64,000 nucleotides of DNA from Vanilla planifolia. Lineage: Eukaryota > Streptophyta > Magnoliopsida > Asparagales > Orchidaceae. The stretch is from contig JAIUJO010000226.1 in the NCBI GenBank assembly GCA_023846275.1, positions 558,001-622,000 on the forward strand. Reading direction: 5' to 3'. Positions within the stretch are counted from its first letter, which is position 1. Every line of letters begins with the position of its first letter. The translations under genes were made by a program, and so were the position numbers. A model generated the notes under the pieces. The model made no database searches. It had not been told where the DNA came from and was given only the letters and a program-made list of their open reading frames with translations. This document shows, piece by piece, positions 1 through 14,283 of the stretch.

Positions 1-910
1 GGAATGGAGAGATAATAAATAGTGTATGAAAGTGACAAAAAAAGAGGGTGACGTGGTGTAAAACGTATGTACATAGAGAAATAAAAAGAAAGGGAAATAG
101 TGTAAAACATTGAGAGAAATGTTTGAAGATATGGAGCGAGAAAGAGTGGAAGTGGTAGAGGAAAAAGGGAGAGTAGCAAATGATTGAAAGAAAGAAAGTA
201 GAGAGACAGAATAAAAGAGAGAATGTTGTTGTATGGAGAGATAGGAAAGCAGGCTAGAGAGTGAAGAGAGCAAACAAATTAGTAAGAGGATTAGAAGTGA
301 GGGAAATCGAAGAAGAAAAACATATGGATAAAGGGATAGAAAGGTGTAGAGATAGTAAGGAAAATAAAATGAGTTAGACTTAGCTTTAGTGATAGAGACA
401 TAGCGGAAGATAAAGTGATAGAGAGACTCATCGTTTGAGAGAACGGATAAAGAGATAACGAAAGATGCACAAATGCTGAAAGTATAAGTAAGCATTATAA
501 AATGATAATGTATAGAAATAAATAGAGTAAGCTTGAGTGGGATTGAGGAGAGAAAAAAAGAGGCAAATGAATATGTAATTTGGAAAAAAGAGTGTTGTGT
601 TAGAGAAGAGACATATAGGAACAAAGGGACCACAAGCAAGAGGTAAGCTAAGTGTCAAATCTAGAAATAATAAGAGGCATGTGTGAGGGAAGGGGAGATA
701 TGTAAGAGAGAGTGGTAAGAAATGGGAGAAATTGTGATAAAAAATGATAAAATGAGAAGATAAATGAAGATGGATAGCAGGAGACCAAAAGAAAGCTTCA
801 GAAGTAATTAGGAGATGAGAAGAATGAGGATAAAGTGATATGGAATGGAGTGAGATATAGTGGAGCAAGAAAGATTTAGTGAGTAATAGGAAGGATTGAA
901 AGGGTAATAT
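1..910. repeat. Purine-rich, C-poor low-complexity tract
   Basis: The + strand is dominated by A and G with some T and very little C, and short motifs such as GAGAGATA, AGAGAGA and GAAAGAAAG recur throughout without a fixed period. The composition changes sharply near 905-915, where C and pyrimidine runs appear. The long minus-strand open frame at 428-925 is a by-product of this skew: its translation is mostly Ser, Leu, Phe and Tyr and has no recognisable domain. The most likely origin is a decayed GA-type microsatellite or a purine-rich satellite that continues to the left of the window. Confidence 0.65.
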
Positions 911-3559
911 CCTGAAACACAGCATATCTTCTTCTTAACATTGCTTACTTCTTAAGGATGATGATGAAAGATCCAAATCAGACCATGTATTGCCTTTCCT
1001 ATTTTGTCATCCTCCTTAAAGTTTTCTTCTTCCTTCTTCTTCACTTCTCTATCATGACTGAATATTTAACATGAAGGTGGCTAGTTCTTTTTATTCATGC
1101 TAATGAGCCTCTACTATTTCCATTCCTTTAATGGTGTGTTTCATGAACTTCTTGTATTTGCTTGCAACATATTTTGAAACTAATTCACATAAACGTTTAT
1201 GTAAAATCTCTACCTCATTATTGCATCTAGTTCATCTTTGAATTTAAGCAGATTAGCCTCAAATGAAAAACTTTTTGATTCTTTCTTGGGATTTAGCTAT
1301 GACTCCTTTTCTTTTCATACTACTATTTTCAATTTGTAAGGAATAAGAACATCAAGTTTCTCAACCAAAGTGAGATTGTATAAGTCTTTAAAAGTAACAA
1401 TTTTGATAATTGTCTCATCCAAATATGATAGTATTTGTTTTTAAAAGCAATAATTTTAATAATAAAGTTGTTAAACTACATGGGCAGCACATTTAATATT
1501 ATCCACACTTATCAAAATGCATCAATCGCAGTTTTAAAATTTCATTTTTCATTAACTATATTATTAAATATTACAACATTTCCTTAATCGACTTTAAAAA
1601 ATGCATATGGAAATGGTCAAAGTCATGCATATGAATATTTATCTTAGACAATTTTATTAGAGTTGTTCCTTCATATCTAACCTCATGCATCTCTTTATTG
1701 TTTTGTATGGTCTGTATGTTAGTTACGTTATCGATTAATTCTTCTTACAGCACATATTGAAGATCATTTGAAGTTATTGAGTTTTGTTTCCCTTTATTTT
1801 TTTTCATGTGATGTGAGATTCATTAATACTTTTTAAGAACCTTAGTACATATTATTTTTGTAGAATACTAAAAAATATTCTCACCAATATCCCAAACATT
1901 AACATCAAAAAACTTAAGAAGGAAAGGCAGTCTATGCTTTCAAGGTAATCAAAAATCCCATTTAAGTAATGGAGGACTTGTTCAAAACAAGGTCTCCCCT
2001 AACATAGCACATTTGTCAACAATTATATGGCATTGTGTAATCTATTTCAATGGTGGATAGTCAATCGAAAGAATAAGTATTTGATAATTCCTCCAAAAAA
2101 TTTTAATATTGATGCAAATAACATAAAGTCACAGGTATTTTGAGATTCTTAACAATTCATTGATTTTTACTATAAACTTTTGTTAACGTTATAACACTTT
2201 TTGAAACGATCACAATAATGTAATTTCACAAGATAATTTTATTTGATTTTATCCAAAGATGGATCTATGCCCATTGTCTATGAAAATTCCAGTTAAACAC
2301 TAAAATAATACTTTTAAATGTGAGGTTAAAACACTACCCAAGAGGAAAAAACATTATGTAGCAAAAGTGCCGCATGAAACGTAAGTCCAAATTACATTGA
2401 ATATGGATTATAAGGCCCATTGACAATGATACTATGTTAACACTATTTGAAAATCATTTGGGCTTCACAAATAATGATTTAATAAATTTATTTATTCTAC
2501 CTACCCTCAAGCTCCTGCCATGTTGTCATAGATATATTTGAAACTCTATAAATTCAAACTCGAGAAATTTCTAGAATACAAGGATTCTAATAATAATAGC
2601 AGTACCTCAATAGCACATAATCAATAAAACTCTATCGTTTACACCAAAGCTTCAAATGTTCTTTTTCCAGTTACAAATCAAATGCTTATTTTGTAATGAT
2701 GAGGTTAAGCTTGTGCATTGTGTTTTATAATATCCAATTGTTGACACATTTAGGAATTTTTAGAATAAGTTTTTTGAGTCAAAAAAATAAGAAAATGATA
2801 GATTATAGCCACAAACAATCATGGTGGATCACAAAATAATTTGAACTTGATGGCAAAGACAAGATTATGCCTACAAATAGTTTGTGGATGTTGTGGAAAT
2901 CTTGGAGAATGTTACATTTTGGAGGTAAAATAACAACTTTTTCATGAATGATTAACACAATTTTTGAAGGCTACTATAGGATGTTTCAAACATTTCCAAT
3001 ACAAGCTAATAGTAAGACAATACCTATACTATTCATACCACAACCTAAATTTTGTGAGCTGCAACAATCCCTAAGATAATGGTGTTGGCTACACCTACTA
3101 GCTAATTGCAACCCTAAGTTTGACCCTCACTAATTTAGTTGAGGCTGCATTAACATGAACAATATGTAGTGGTTGATTAATGATAGGTAAATTGTTTGTT
3201 TTTTTTTTGTTTTTTCCAATTTTATTTTGCATTTATTATTACAAATATTTTTTCAATTTCTTTTTTTACTATTTTTGGTAACTTTTGTAAAACCATAAAT
3301 ATGCCAATATGCTACCTAATTTTTCTTGCCTTAAAGAAAAAACTTTTATTTTACTAAGGCAGTCGCATTACATATATGGTTAAGGTCATATTTATTCCCA
3401 ATACATATAATTTAATTTACCTTTTTTATATTATTTAACTATTATATAGCCTTTTATTTTTACAAATATGTATGTTTACCATTTCTATCACTTACGTAAT
3501 ATTTTTCTTTTCAATTTCTTAAGAACATCTATATTCTAATTAATAATATATTAACTCAA
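911..3559. other. AT-rich intergenic DNA with no recognisable gene
   Basis: No open frame of useful length, no RNA gene and no repeat family shared with the rest of the window could be seen here. The part from 930 to 1,340 has a somewhat higher C content, and its reverse complement contains Lys/Glu-rich short reading segments that could be an old gag-pol remnant, but I could not tie it to a family. Poly-T and poly-A runs are common near 3,190-3,330. The first recognisable monomers of the 410-bp family appear at about 3,560. Confidence 0.5.
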
Positions 3560-6500
3560 AATGCCTTTTCATTGACATTTACATTAGCCTCATTTAGTTA
3601 TATTATATTGCTTTAATATAACTTATTTTCAACCTAATTCTTGTGTTCTTAATAGTAAAACAATAGTTTATTATAATATTATGCCTACTTGGTATATTAA
3701 TTAGTAATAATTATTAATGAGGACTAATCATTGAGTGGAAAGGAAAATCATTGGACTTCTCTAAATAACTTTATCCAATTAAATATTTATTTTATAATTT
3801 TAAATATTATTTGTTTTTAACATTTTGGTACATTTTGTTAGATATTTCAATTTGTACAAATTTTTGGCAATTAAGTGTTTTGTAGTTGACCTCTTTTCTA
3901 TGCAACTCTAAATCTTCTTTCATATAATAATTATATCACTTCAATTTAGCTATATTATATTACTTCAATTTATCTGAATTTAATTTTAAAACATATCTGC
4001 TTAACAAGAAAATTATACTATTTATTATTTTAAGCTTATTTACTATTGCAACACAGCAAAGGTTGTTGGAATTATTTTGTAGAGCACTTAGTGATTAAAT
4101 ACTCCATTTTATACATTTATATATGTTATGAAATTTGTTTAACTTTATGAGATATTTGAATTCATACCATATTTTTTTATAATAATGTAACTTTAAATCT
4201 CCTTGGGTCTAATATTTACATTAATTCGACATAGTTATATCACATTAATTTAAAATATTTGTCATTTAGTTTATATTTACATAACTTTATGGTAATAAAT
4301 TGTTATTAATTATGCTTATTTACATTTTTATTATATTAATTTCAAACATAATCTTATCAAGAAGAACTAGATTTTATTTGACTAATTTAAATTAGCTATA
4401 CTAAATTGACTATTTATTTTTATACTTAAAAAATTTTATTTGCAAATATTTTGTACATTTTATGATTCGCATCTAATTTAATAATTAACAATGTCACATT
4501 CAATCTCTTTAGTATCATGGAATATAACTTTCAAATATAATGTTTCTTATTTCCCAAATTTTCACTTTTATTTGCTTATGTTACTATGTAGCACTAGCAC
4601 ATCTCACCTATTATTTTCATATCATCTTAATTGGAAAAAATATATTGTCTTAATTTGTCTCAGTTTAGTTTTAATATATGTTTACATAATATGAAAGTAG
4701 CCAAATTTTCAATATTTATGTTTATTTAATTTAATAATTATACTAATTATAAAAATGTATAGATTTTGATGAAAAGAATTTGTTAGGCATGTGTACACAA
4801 GCTTTATCTCTATGAATATTCGTTTTCATAAGATATTTAATTTCTTACAATATTTTATAATCATGAATGTTGCTTTTGATCTCCTTACGTTCATGGAATG
4901 TAAAGTTTCTAAAAATTTTAGATGAATTCTTGAAATGTTTGGCTTCATTTTGGTTATATGTCAACTTCTAAATCCCTTATTAGGCAATATTTATGTAGAT
5001 TTTATTTTTTTTTGCTACATTTCTTATATTTATAATATTATAAAATCCATTTGGGGTTAATTAATATAAAATTAAAAGTTTTTTAATATTCATAAAAATT
5101 TAATTTGGTAATTTGTAATAATTCCAAATAAGCTTTGAACAAGATGAAAAAAATATCATTTGACTAAACTTGATGAGCTCTATTCAATATAATATTTTTT
5201 TTATTAAATGTTTTAATTTTTCTTTTTTATGTCATAATTTATGAGTCATATTGATTGATTTTAAATTTGATGATCAAAGTTTTTGCAAATGATCACTTTA
5301 GTATCACTAAATACAGCTTTCTGCTAAACATATTTTATTTCTTCAAATGTTTTAACTTTAGTATATATTTACCTAGCATTAAAAAATAATAATTTATTTT
5401 TATTTGTGATTTTTTGCACAAGAAAATTTTAATAAGTGCAAAACAGGTTTGATCGAGAGCAAACAATTGTGTTTGTGCTCGTCTCAATGAGCTATGTTCA
5501 CTTTATTGTCATTTTTGAATTTTTAAATATTTTATTTTTGAAATATTTTATCATGCTTTATAAGACATTTTTGTATGTACATGATTTGATGATCAAAGAT
5601 GTTACAGATGATGTCTTTAGCACCCTAGAATGTAACATTATGATGCAAACTATCTTATTTCTTAACATTTTTTCCTTTGATTTAGGTATAATTTACCTTT
5701 AGATCTCACCTCATTTGATGTTTACATAAAATTTTATTTTGTTTTATAACATTTCTTTAACCTTTCTCATTACAAATTTATGAAATATTTTCTTAATCTC
5801 AAAATCATAATTTACTACTATTTATGCTTATTTACTTTCATTATCATAGTAATTCTAAATGAGATCCAACCAAGACAAAACAAACATCGTTGAACTCATC
5901 CTTTAAGTGATATATCTTATAAATTATTCATTTATATTATTTAATATATAACTTTTTAATCTTATAACAAAATTTAAGAGATATTTTGATTCAAACATAA
6001 TTTGATAGTTGAGAAATTAACAATTTTTCTAATTAATACCCTGGAAGGCAACTTTCCTATACAATATATCTTATTTCTTTTCATTTCTCGCTTTGATTTT
6101 GTCATTTTACTACCAAACTCTAAATCTTCTTTAATGAAATTTTTATAACACCTTCATTTTGTTATATTATGTTGCTTCAAAATATCTCATTTAATCTTTA
6201 ATTTATATTTACTTAACAATAAACTAATTGTAGTTTATTTTTATTTTTAATTATTTATACTAAGTATCGATAATTATTTCAAAGAAGGTCTAATTGACAT
6301 AAAACAAACATCATTACACTCATCTTGATGAGTTTTATCTAATTAAATTTTCGATTTTTTTAAAATTTTATTTTTTAGTGCTTTTACACACTTTATTAGT
6401 TATTTTGATTTGTTGTTAATTCAATGATCAATGCCAATACATCCAATCTCTTTAGTAAGCTGATTTTTAATTTTCTTAGAATATTTACCTATATTTTTTG

Positions 6501-9500
6501 AAATTTTTTGTTTCATTTTCTTATATAATTGTGTAACTCTAAATCACTAGTTTTGTATGCTTTATAATGCTTTAATTTAGTCATATTATATTGGTCCAAA
6601 TTGTTTCATTTCTTCTTTAATATATATTACAAAATATTAATAATAATAAATTATTAGTTATGCTTATATTACTATGTAGCTCGAAATCTAATTTAGCATG
6701 ACATTCATAATATTTCAAGTTATCTCTTTCTTATTTTAAAATGTATTGTCTTATATCAAAGTAAAAATTAAATAATAAATTTGGCTCATTAACATTCGTA
6801 AATTGTAATAAATCCAAACGAGGTGTTAGAGAGATAAAAAAATGTCAATGGACCTATCTCAATAAGTATTATCTAATTACATAATTATTTTTATATTTTT
6901 TAATTATTTTAATCTTATGCATTTAGGCACTTCTTATGAGAAGTTTTGATACAAACAAGATAAGTTTATTATGGATGTTACACTTAATCTCCATTGCATG
7001 TTGGAAAGCATCTTCCTCAAAACATTTATCCCATTTCTAATTTTTTTTGTTACATTAATATGAAACTCCAATACTCATGTCATTTGACTTATACATCACA
7101 TTTTTTTGGTTATATAATTTTACTTTAATTTATCTTATTTCAACTTTTATATACTTAATTTTAAAATAACAATTTACTCTTACTTATCACTATAAATTTT
7201 ACTGATTTACAAAAAAACCATGCTAAGAAGGATCAAGATGCGACAATAGTCATTAAACATATCTTAATATGCTATATTCAATTATACTATCTTTTTTAAA
7301 TTTTAAAATTATTATTTCATAAGGTTTTCTCATACTCAATGAGCTATTTTGCTTGGCACATATTTTGGCTATCGATGGTGTTACACTTAATCTGTACAAC
7401 AACTTCGAACAAAGCTTTCATATATAATTCGTGTTATTTTTTTAAAATTGTTTGCTTTTATTTGGTTACATTATTATTATGTAACTCTAAATCTTTTATC
7501 ATACGAACATTACATTATGTTTTCTTCTTATATTACATTGTTTGGAATTAAGCAGCATCAACTTTAATACATATTTCTTTATTTTTGGAAGAATTATTTA
7601 TCATTATGTATACTTATTTGCTTTTGTAGTTTATTGTAATATAGAACTTTGTGTTTAAAGCAATACAAACCCTATTGGACACATTTGAATGTGCCAAATC
7701 CAATTAAATATTTCTTTATATATACTTTCAAATTTAATATTTTGGGTCTTATGCATGTTTTATGTGACGTTTCAATTTGTACATGATTTAATGATCAAGG
7801 GTCCTATAATCGATCCCTTTAGGAGATATTATGATTAAAATGTGATATGTTGGCAAAGGATGTTACACACAAACTCCTTTGTATCTTAGAATACATCTTT
7901 CCAATAAAATTTAGCTCATGTCTTCCAAATGTTTTGCTTTGCCTTAGTCATGTTACTATGTGATTATAAATCTCATCTTATCTCACTTTTTCATTGGTTT
8001 GAATTTGTTATATTACATTGCCTTAATTTAAAAATTTTATGACATTAATACATTTTTATTTAATATTAAAATAGAAATTAATTTTTTTTTATTATTTAAA
8101 TTTTCTTTTTGTGGTAATTCTAAATGAGTATCGATAGAGATGAATCAAATGTCACTAAAGCTGCCTTGTCACGGTCTATCTGACTAAATATTAACTTTTG
8201 TTACTTAAAAGTCATTTTGGTAGTTTTGTTGTAATTTACATGATAGTTTTAATTGTACTTTATTTTCAAGAATGTTGTACTTGATCTCTTTGGTGTTCTA
8301 GGATACACCTATCTTGTAAATTTATATCATTTCCTTAAATTTTCACCTTGACTATGTTTAATTATTGTGTAAATTTAAATCTTTAATATTGTGAATTTCA
8401 TATCAAATTAAAAATAAAAGTTTATTTTTATTAATGATAATTAACCTTAATAATTTGTTGTCATTTGACAGTAGGCGTTGTCGTCACAAAAATATCCTCA
8501 ATGGGCTTAGAGTGACAGCCTCTGTTAACTTAAATACTAGTTTTACTATTTCAAAAAATTTCATTGTCTTTTTTTTGGCATGCTTTATAGGATTTTAAAT
8601 TCACACAAAATTTAATGACGGAGGATGTTGAATTCAAGTACTTTGTATAATGGAATGTAACTTTCTTACATAATTTATTACTTTTTTCACACATTTCAAT
8701 TTTATTTTTATTTAATATTATGTAACTAAAAATCCTCTCTCACATGTCATTGACAATTAATTATTTTTGATATATTACAATGCTATGGCTTTTAGATGCT
8801 TGATGAGAAATTTTAGTTTGTAGATAACTTGACAATATATTATGTTACCCACAAACTCCTTAGTATCTTGGAATGCAACTTTTCCAAAAAAAAATATCTC
8901 ATTAACTCTTCTTTTATTGCTTTGAATTTGTTATATTACAACAAAACTCTAATTCTTCAATCGTTTAGACGTTACATCAATTTGATTTACTCATACTATA
9001 TTTATTTAGTTTATCTCATTTTATCTTTAATATATTTATTTAATTTTAAAATAATATGCTATTACTATTATGCATATATAGTATTGAAATTTATTCCACT
9101 TTTGCTACATATCAATGAATTCTATCCAAAACATTTCTAATTTTTATAATTTTAAATTTTCTAAATTTTGCATGATTTACTAGATAATTTTAGGTAATAC
9201 AAATTTTTTTATCAAGGATATTACATTAGATATTTTTAGTGTTATAGAATGCAATTTTCCTATGAAATTTATCTAATTTCATCAAATATTTTATCTTTGA
9301 ATTTATTATAATACTATTTAACTCTAATTCTCTTCTCGGGTGACTTTTACAGTACTCAGGCTCAGTTATACTGTAATGTTTTAATTTATCTTATTTCATC
9401 TTTAACATGTATTTCTCATTTATTTAAATAATATTTTACTTTTTTCTTATTTAATTTTTAAATTAGTGCTAATGCCAAATAAGGTCTAATCAATAAAAAA

Positions 9501-12500
9501 ACAAATGTCATTGGACTACATTCGATGGGTTTTCGTAATTATATATTCATTTCAATGATTTTAAATATTTTTTTTAGTAAGATTTTGTGAAATTTTTTTT
9601 GATATTTTGATTCGTACTTGAATATTTGGATGAAGATGCTACAACTAATCCCCTACATATCATGTATTATAATGCTCCTAAACAACCTATCAAATTTGTT
9701 TAATGTTTTTGTTTTGTTTGGTTTTATTAAAATGTATCTTGGAATCTCCCCCAAGGTGCCTTCTACATTGCTTAGATTTGGTTAAATTATATTTCTTCAA
9801 TTGTCCTCATTCTAGTTTTACTATATATTTATTTAACAGCAAAATAATACCTTTTTATATATTTTTGCTTGGATAACTCGCAATATATAGAAGAAAGTTC
9901 CAATAAAAATGAGAAAATTATCTTTAGACAAATCTTTATAAGCTCTATCTAATTAAATATTAATTTTGATCATTTTATATATTTTAATTTCTAGGATTTT
10001 TAAATTTGAAGGAGAAATTTCATTTTGTATTGTATTTAAGAAATGCTACACTCCATCACCTTGTTCTCTTGTAGAGCAATTTTCTCTTACAATTTATAAT
10101 ATTTCTTCAACTCTTTTGCTTTCATTTAGTTGTATTGCTAAGAAACTCTAATCCACTTCTTATGTAAACTTTACATCATTTTGATTTGGTTAAATTACAC
10201 TATTTTAATTTATCTCTTTTATGCTTTAATATTTTTTGATATGATATAATAGTAATAATTTTTTTTTCTCTATAATAATTTTTTAATAATTCATAATAAT
10301 CCCAAATGAGGTCAAATCTAGTCAATACTAATGTCTTTGAACTAATCTTGTTGACTTGCATCTACTTAAATATTCATTTCAATATTTTTAAAAATGTTAG
10401 TTTTTAGGATTTTAGCACAATTTACAAAATATTTTTTATTCATGCCAAATTTAACTTTTGAGGATGTTATCCTTGATCTCGTTAGCCTCGTAGGGTGTAA
10501 CTTTTTGTTAACATATTTTTAACTTCAAATATTTTTCTTTGATTTTGTTATATTACTATATAATTTTAATTGTCCTCTTTTATGACCATTACATTTTTTT
10601 TTGTTATATTATAATACTACAATTTACTTGTTATTAAAAAAATAATTTATTATTATTTGCATATATTCACTTTTCTAATTCCTTATTATTCAAAATGACA
10701 TCCAATCGATATAAAATAGACATTGTTGGACTCATCTAGATCAGCAGCATCTAACTAAATAATCATTTTTATGTCTTTAAATATTTGTTTAAGGTTATGA
10801 GCATGATTTACAATCTATTTTGGTTCTTAATTTATTTAATAATCACTAATGTTATAATCAATCACTTTACAAACATGTAATGTAATTTTTCGTTAAAATT
10901 TCTTATTTTGAAGAATTTGTTACTTTGTATTTATTATATTACTATCAAATTATAGTCTTTTATCCTTTAACATTTGGACTATTTTTATTTTGTTATATTA
11001 TATTACTTCAACTTATTTTTTTTTACCATAATATATACATACTTATTGTTAAAATAGTAATTTTTTATTGATGCATATTTACTTTTGTAATTTGATTTAA
11101 TTTGAAAAGAGATTTGATTGATATGAAAAGAAAGCTATTAAACTCATCTCAATGTGTTCTGTCCATTTTAATATACATTTAATAATTTTAAATATTCTAT
11201 TTCGTAATATTTTTTAATGTTTTTTTGATATTTTTATTCATTCTACATTTGAAGAAGAAGAAAATACATGCTATCTCTTTAGTATCTTGGAATGTAACTT
11301 TTTAATGCTGTTTATTTCAATTTCTTCAAATTTTTTATTATCATTTTGTTATATGATAGTAAACTCTAATTCTAGTTTGGAGTTAACTTTTCATCACTTT
11401 GATTTTGTTATATCGTAGTACTAAAATTACTCTCATATAAACTTTAACGTTTGCTTACTTAACATTAAAATAATGATTCCTTATTATTTATGCTCATTTA
11501 TGTTCGTAGTTAATCATAATTCCAAATGTGGTTTGATCAGGCCATAATAGATGATAATTGAGTTGCCTTGATACGAACTATCCAATTAAATAATACTTTT
11601 TATATTTTTGAACATTTTATTTGCTAAATTTTTGGCATGCTTTATGAGAAAGTTTAACTAGTACTTGATTTGGCATTCAAGGATGTCATGTTAAGTATTT
11701 TTTAGGATCTTGGAGTAAAACTTTCCTATAAAAATTATGTTATTTCTTTAAATTATTCATTTTGATTTAGTAATGATATGATGTAAATCTAAATCTCCTC
11801 CTATGTGACCTTTAAATCACTTTGATTTGCCAAAATCAATTTATATATTTGTAGATTTAATTAATTTCTACTTAATATTAAAATATTAATTTATTATTAA
11901 CTAAAATTATTTAATACAATAAATCAAAATAATATAAACCATGACCAATTGAGATGAAATAAACATTATTAGACTTTGTCAAAATGAGCTTCATATTTTT
12001 AACATTAAATTCTATATTAAATTTTTTTTTAATTTTTGGGAAAATAATTTGAGAAACGTTCATTCTTACATCATTTGATAATTAATGATATTTTACTGTA
12101 CCACCTTAGTATCTCAAAATGTTACTATCTTGAACAATTTTCTCATTTTTCAAAATCTCTTGCTCTTATTTCATCATATTACTATCAAATTCTAATTCTT
12201 CTATCATAGAAACTTTACCTTCTTTCACTTTGCTTATATTACATTATGTTAATTTATCACACTTCAACTTTAACATATATTCACTTAATATCAAAATAAT
12301 AATAATTTATTATTTTTTATCTTTTTGATTAGCAACCAAAAATGATCCAATCAGTTAAAAAATTTCATTAGACTCATCTTAATGACCTCTATCAAACTTA
12401 GTATTACTTTTTTATGTTTTCAAATCACTGGTTTTTAGGTTTAATGGGATTTGTATAGACTATGTTGATTCATAACTTATTTTTTGATCGAGGTTGTTAC

Positions 12501-14244
12501 CCATATTCTTTTAAGTACCATGGAATTCAACATTTTGAAAAACATTAATTTAAATTGTTAACAATTTTTATTTTTATTTGGTACATTACTATGAAGTTTT
12601 CAATCTCCTCTTGAATGATCTTTATATCACATTCATTTAGTTATATAATATTGTTTCGCATGACCTTTACTTAACTTTAATATTTATTTATTTAAGATTA
12701 ATCATTATATATTTTCATTTAAGTTTATTTACTTTCCTAATTGACCATAATTCTAACCCTAGTCTAATCAAGATGAAATAAAATATACTGACCACATTTA
12801 TTGAATTAAATATTCATATTTTTATTTTTAAAGATATTATTTTCCATTGTTTTGCTAAACTGGACAAGAAATTTTGATTCATACTTGATTTGATGATTAA
12901 GGATGTTATATTCCACAAACTTTATCAAATTAAATATTTATTGCTATATTTTTGAATATTCTACTTTCTATAGTTTTTGCAAGCTTCATTAGGCATTTTA
13001 ATTTGTACCTAATTTGATCATCAATGATGCCAAGTCAATGTTCTCACTATCTTGGAATATAGCTTTCTCCAATAATTTACCACTTCTCTTTAAATTTATT
13101 GCATTGATTTGGTTGAATATTAAGAGACTCTAATTCTCTTCTCCTATAACAATTACATCATTTATTATTTAGTTATATCACATTTCATGAATTTTATATA
13201 TTTATTTAACATTAAAATAACAATTTATTTTATTCATTTTATTTTTTTTAGTTGTTCATAACAATTCAAAAGATTTTATTTATGCTACTTTTCATTCAAA
13301 CTTTGTTACAATTTAAATCCTTCAAACAAATTTCTTCAAATTTTTAACTTTGATTGAGTTATTTATTAATAAACTCTAATTCTCTATTCATGTGACATTT
13401 ATATTACAATTATTTAGGTACATTATGCTGCCTTAGCCTATCTTATTTTTATATTTAGTATTTTTAAATTATTGAAATATAAGCATTTTATTATTTGCAT
13501 TTTATTACTTCTCTAATTTAGAGTAAAAAAAAAGAGTCAAATCAAGACCAAAGAAATGTTATTGGACTAGTCTCGATGTTCCCAATCAAATTAAAAGGTT
13601 ATTTACAAATTTTTAAATTTTCAATCTTTTTTAGTTTTTCAAGTTCTACTAGACATTTTTGTCAATATCTTATTTAATGATTGAAATATTTCTATTAACA
13701 CGATAGTTCTATCATTACTAATGTCCATTGTGTTTTTTTTAATTTTTTGTTTTATTTTGTATTTTTGTATAGACTTTGTCATATATTTTGATTCATACCT
13801 TATTTGATGAATAAGAAAGTTACATAAATTTTCTTATCATATAAAAATAACATATTCGCATAGTATTGTCTCATTTCTTCAAAGATTTTTCTTTGAATAA
13901 CTTTCATCACTATGTAACTCCAAATCTTCTCTCACATGAACTAAATACATCATTTTTGTGTTTGTTATATTTCATTTCATAATGTATATTTACTTAATAT
14001 TAAAATAATAATTTATTATCACTTGAACATATCTACCTTTGTGAATTTCAATAATTCTGAATGAGATCTCATCAAGATGAGATAAAAGCTTTTTCACTCA
14101 ACTCATTTAGCACATTTTTATTAAATATTTAATTCTATAACTTTAAATATTTTATATTAAAGGTTTTTGTCTTACTTTATAAAACATTTTCGTTTATACT
14201 TCATTTTGTAATAGAGAATGTTAAATTTGATTTTGTTTGAATTG
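3560..14244 (+). repeat. Degenerate tandem array of ~410-bp monomers, + orientation
   Basis: Successive copies share an ordered set of landmarks: a block like GATTTGGTTATATTACATTG; TTTAATATATATTTACTTAA; AATTCATAATAATTCCAAAT; a block like ATTGGACTCATCTCGATGAG; AATTAAATATT; GGCATGCTTTATGAGA; AATTTGATGATYGAGGATGT; CTTAGTATCTTGGAATG. The last landmark falls near 9,210, 9,620, 10,030, 10,450, 10,830, 11,250, 11,665, 12,075, 12,480 and 12,890, giving a period close to 410 bp. About 26 units fit in this segment. Copies are heavily diverged by substitution and small indels, and a few are shortened (8,620 to 8,830) or partly duplicated (12.79-13.08 kb). The open frames found inside are hydrophobic translations of single monomers. 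The first units (3.56-4.8 kb) are the most eroded. Confidence 0.8.
6318..6333. repeat. Perfect dyad ACTCATC-TT-GATGAGT inside a monomer
   Basis: Seven-base arms around a TT centre form a perfect palindromic site in the middle of a + monomer, in the block that precedes AATTAAATATT-like sequence. It is the best-preserved example of the recurring CTCATCNNGATGAG word seen once per unit in the better-conserved copies of the array. Confidence 0.6.
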
Positions 14245-14283
14245 ATTAACTATATGTCATAAGAAATATAGCATATAGTTAAT
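14245..14283. repeat. 12-bp inverted repeat at an orientation switch
   Basis: ATTAACTATATG at 14,245-14,256 is the exact reverse complement of CATATAGTTAAT at 14,272-14,283, with a 15-base spacer. To its left the 410-bp monomers read on the + strand; to its right they read on the - strand. The palindrome is not part of the monomer consensus, so it marks the junction itself. It could be a scar of the inversion or a relic of an inserted foldback sequence. Confidence 0.75.

Noticed and set aside
428-925. 165-codon open frame on the minus strand
   Set aside because: It lies in the C-poor purine tract, so its complement has few stops by composition. The product is a Ser/Leu/Phe/Tyr-rich string without any domain or signal of selection.
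911-1400. A minus-strand gag-pol remnant
   Set aside because: Lys/Glu-rich short readings are present, but no diagnostic motif could be found in any phase, so no call is made.
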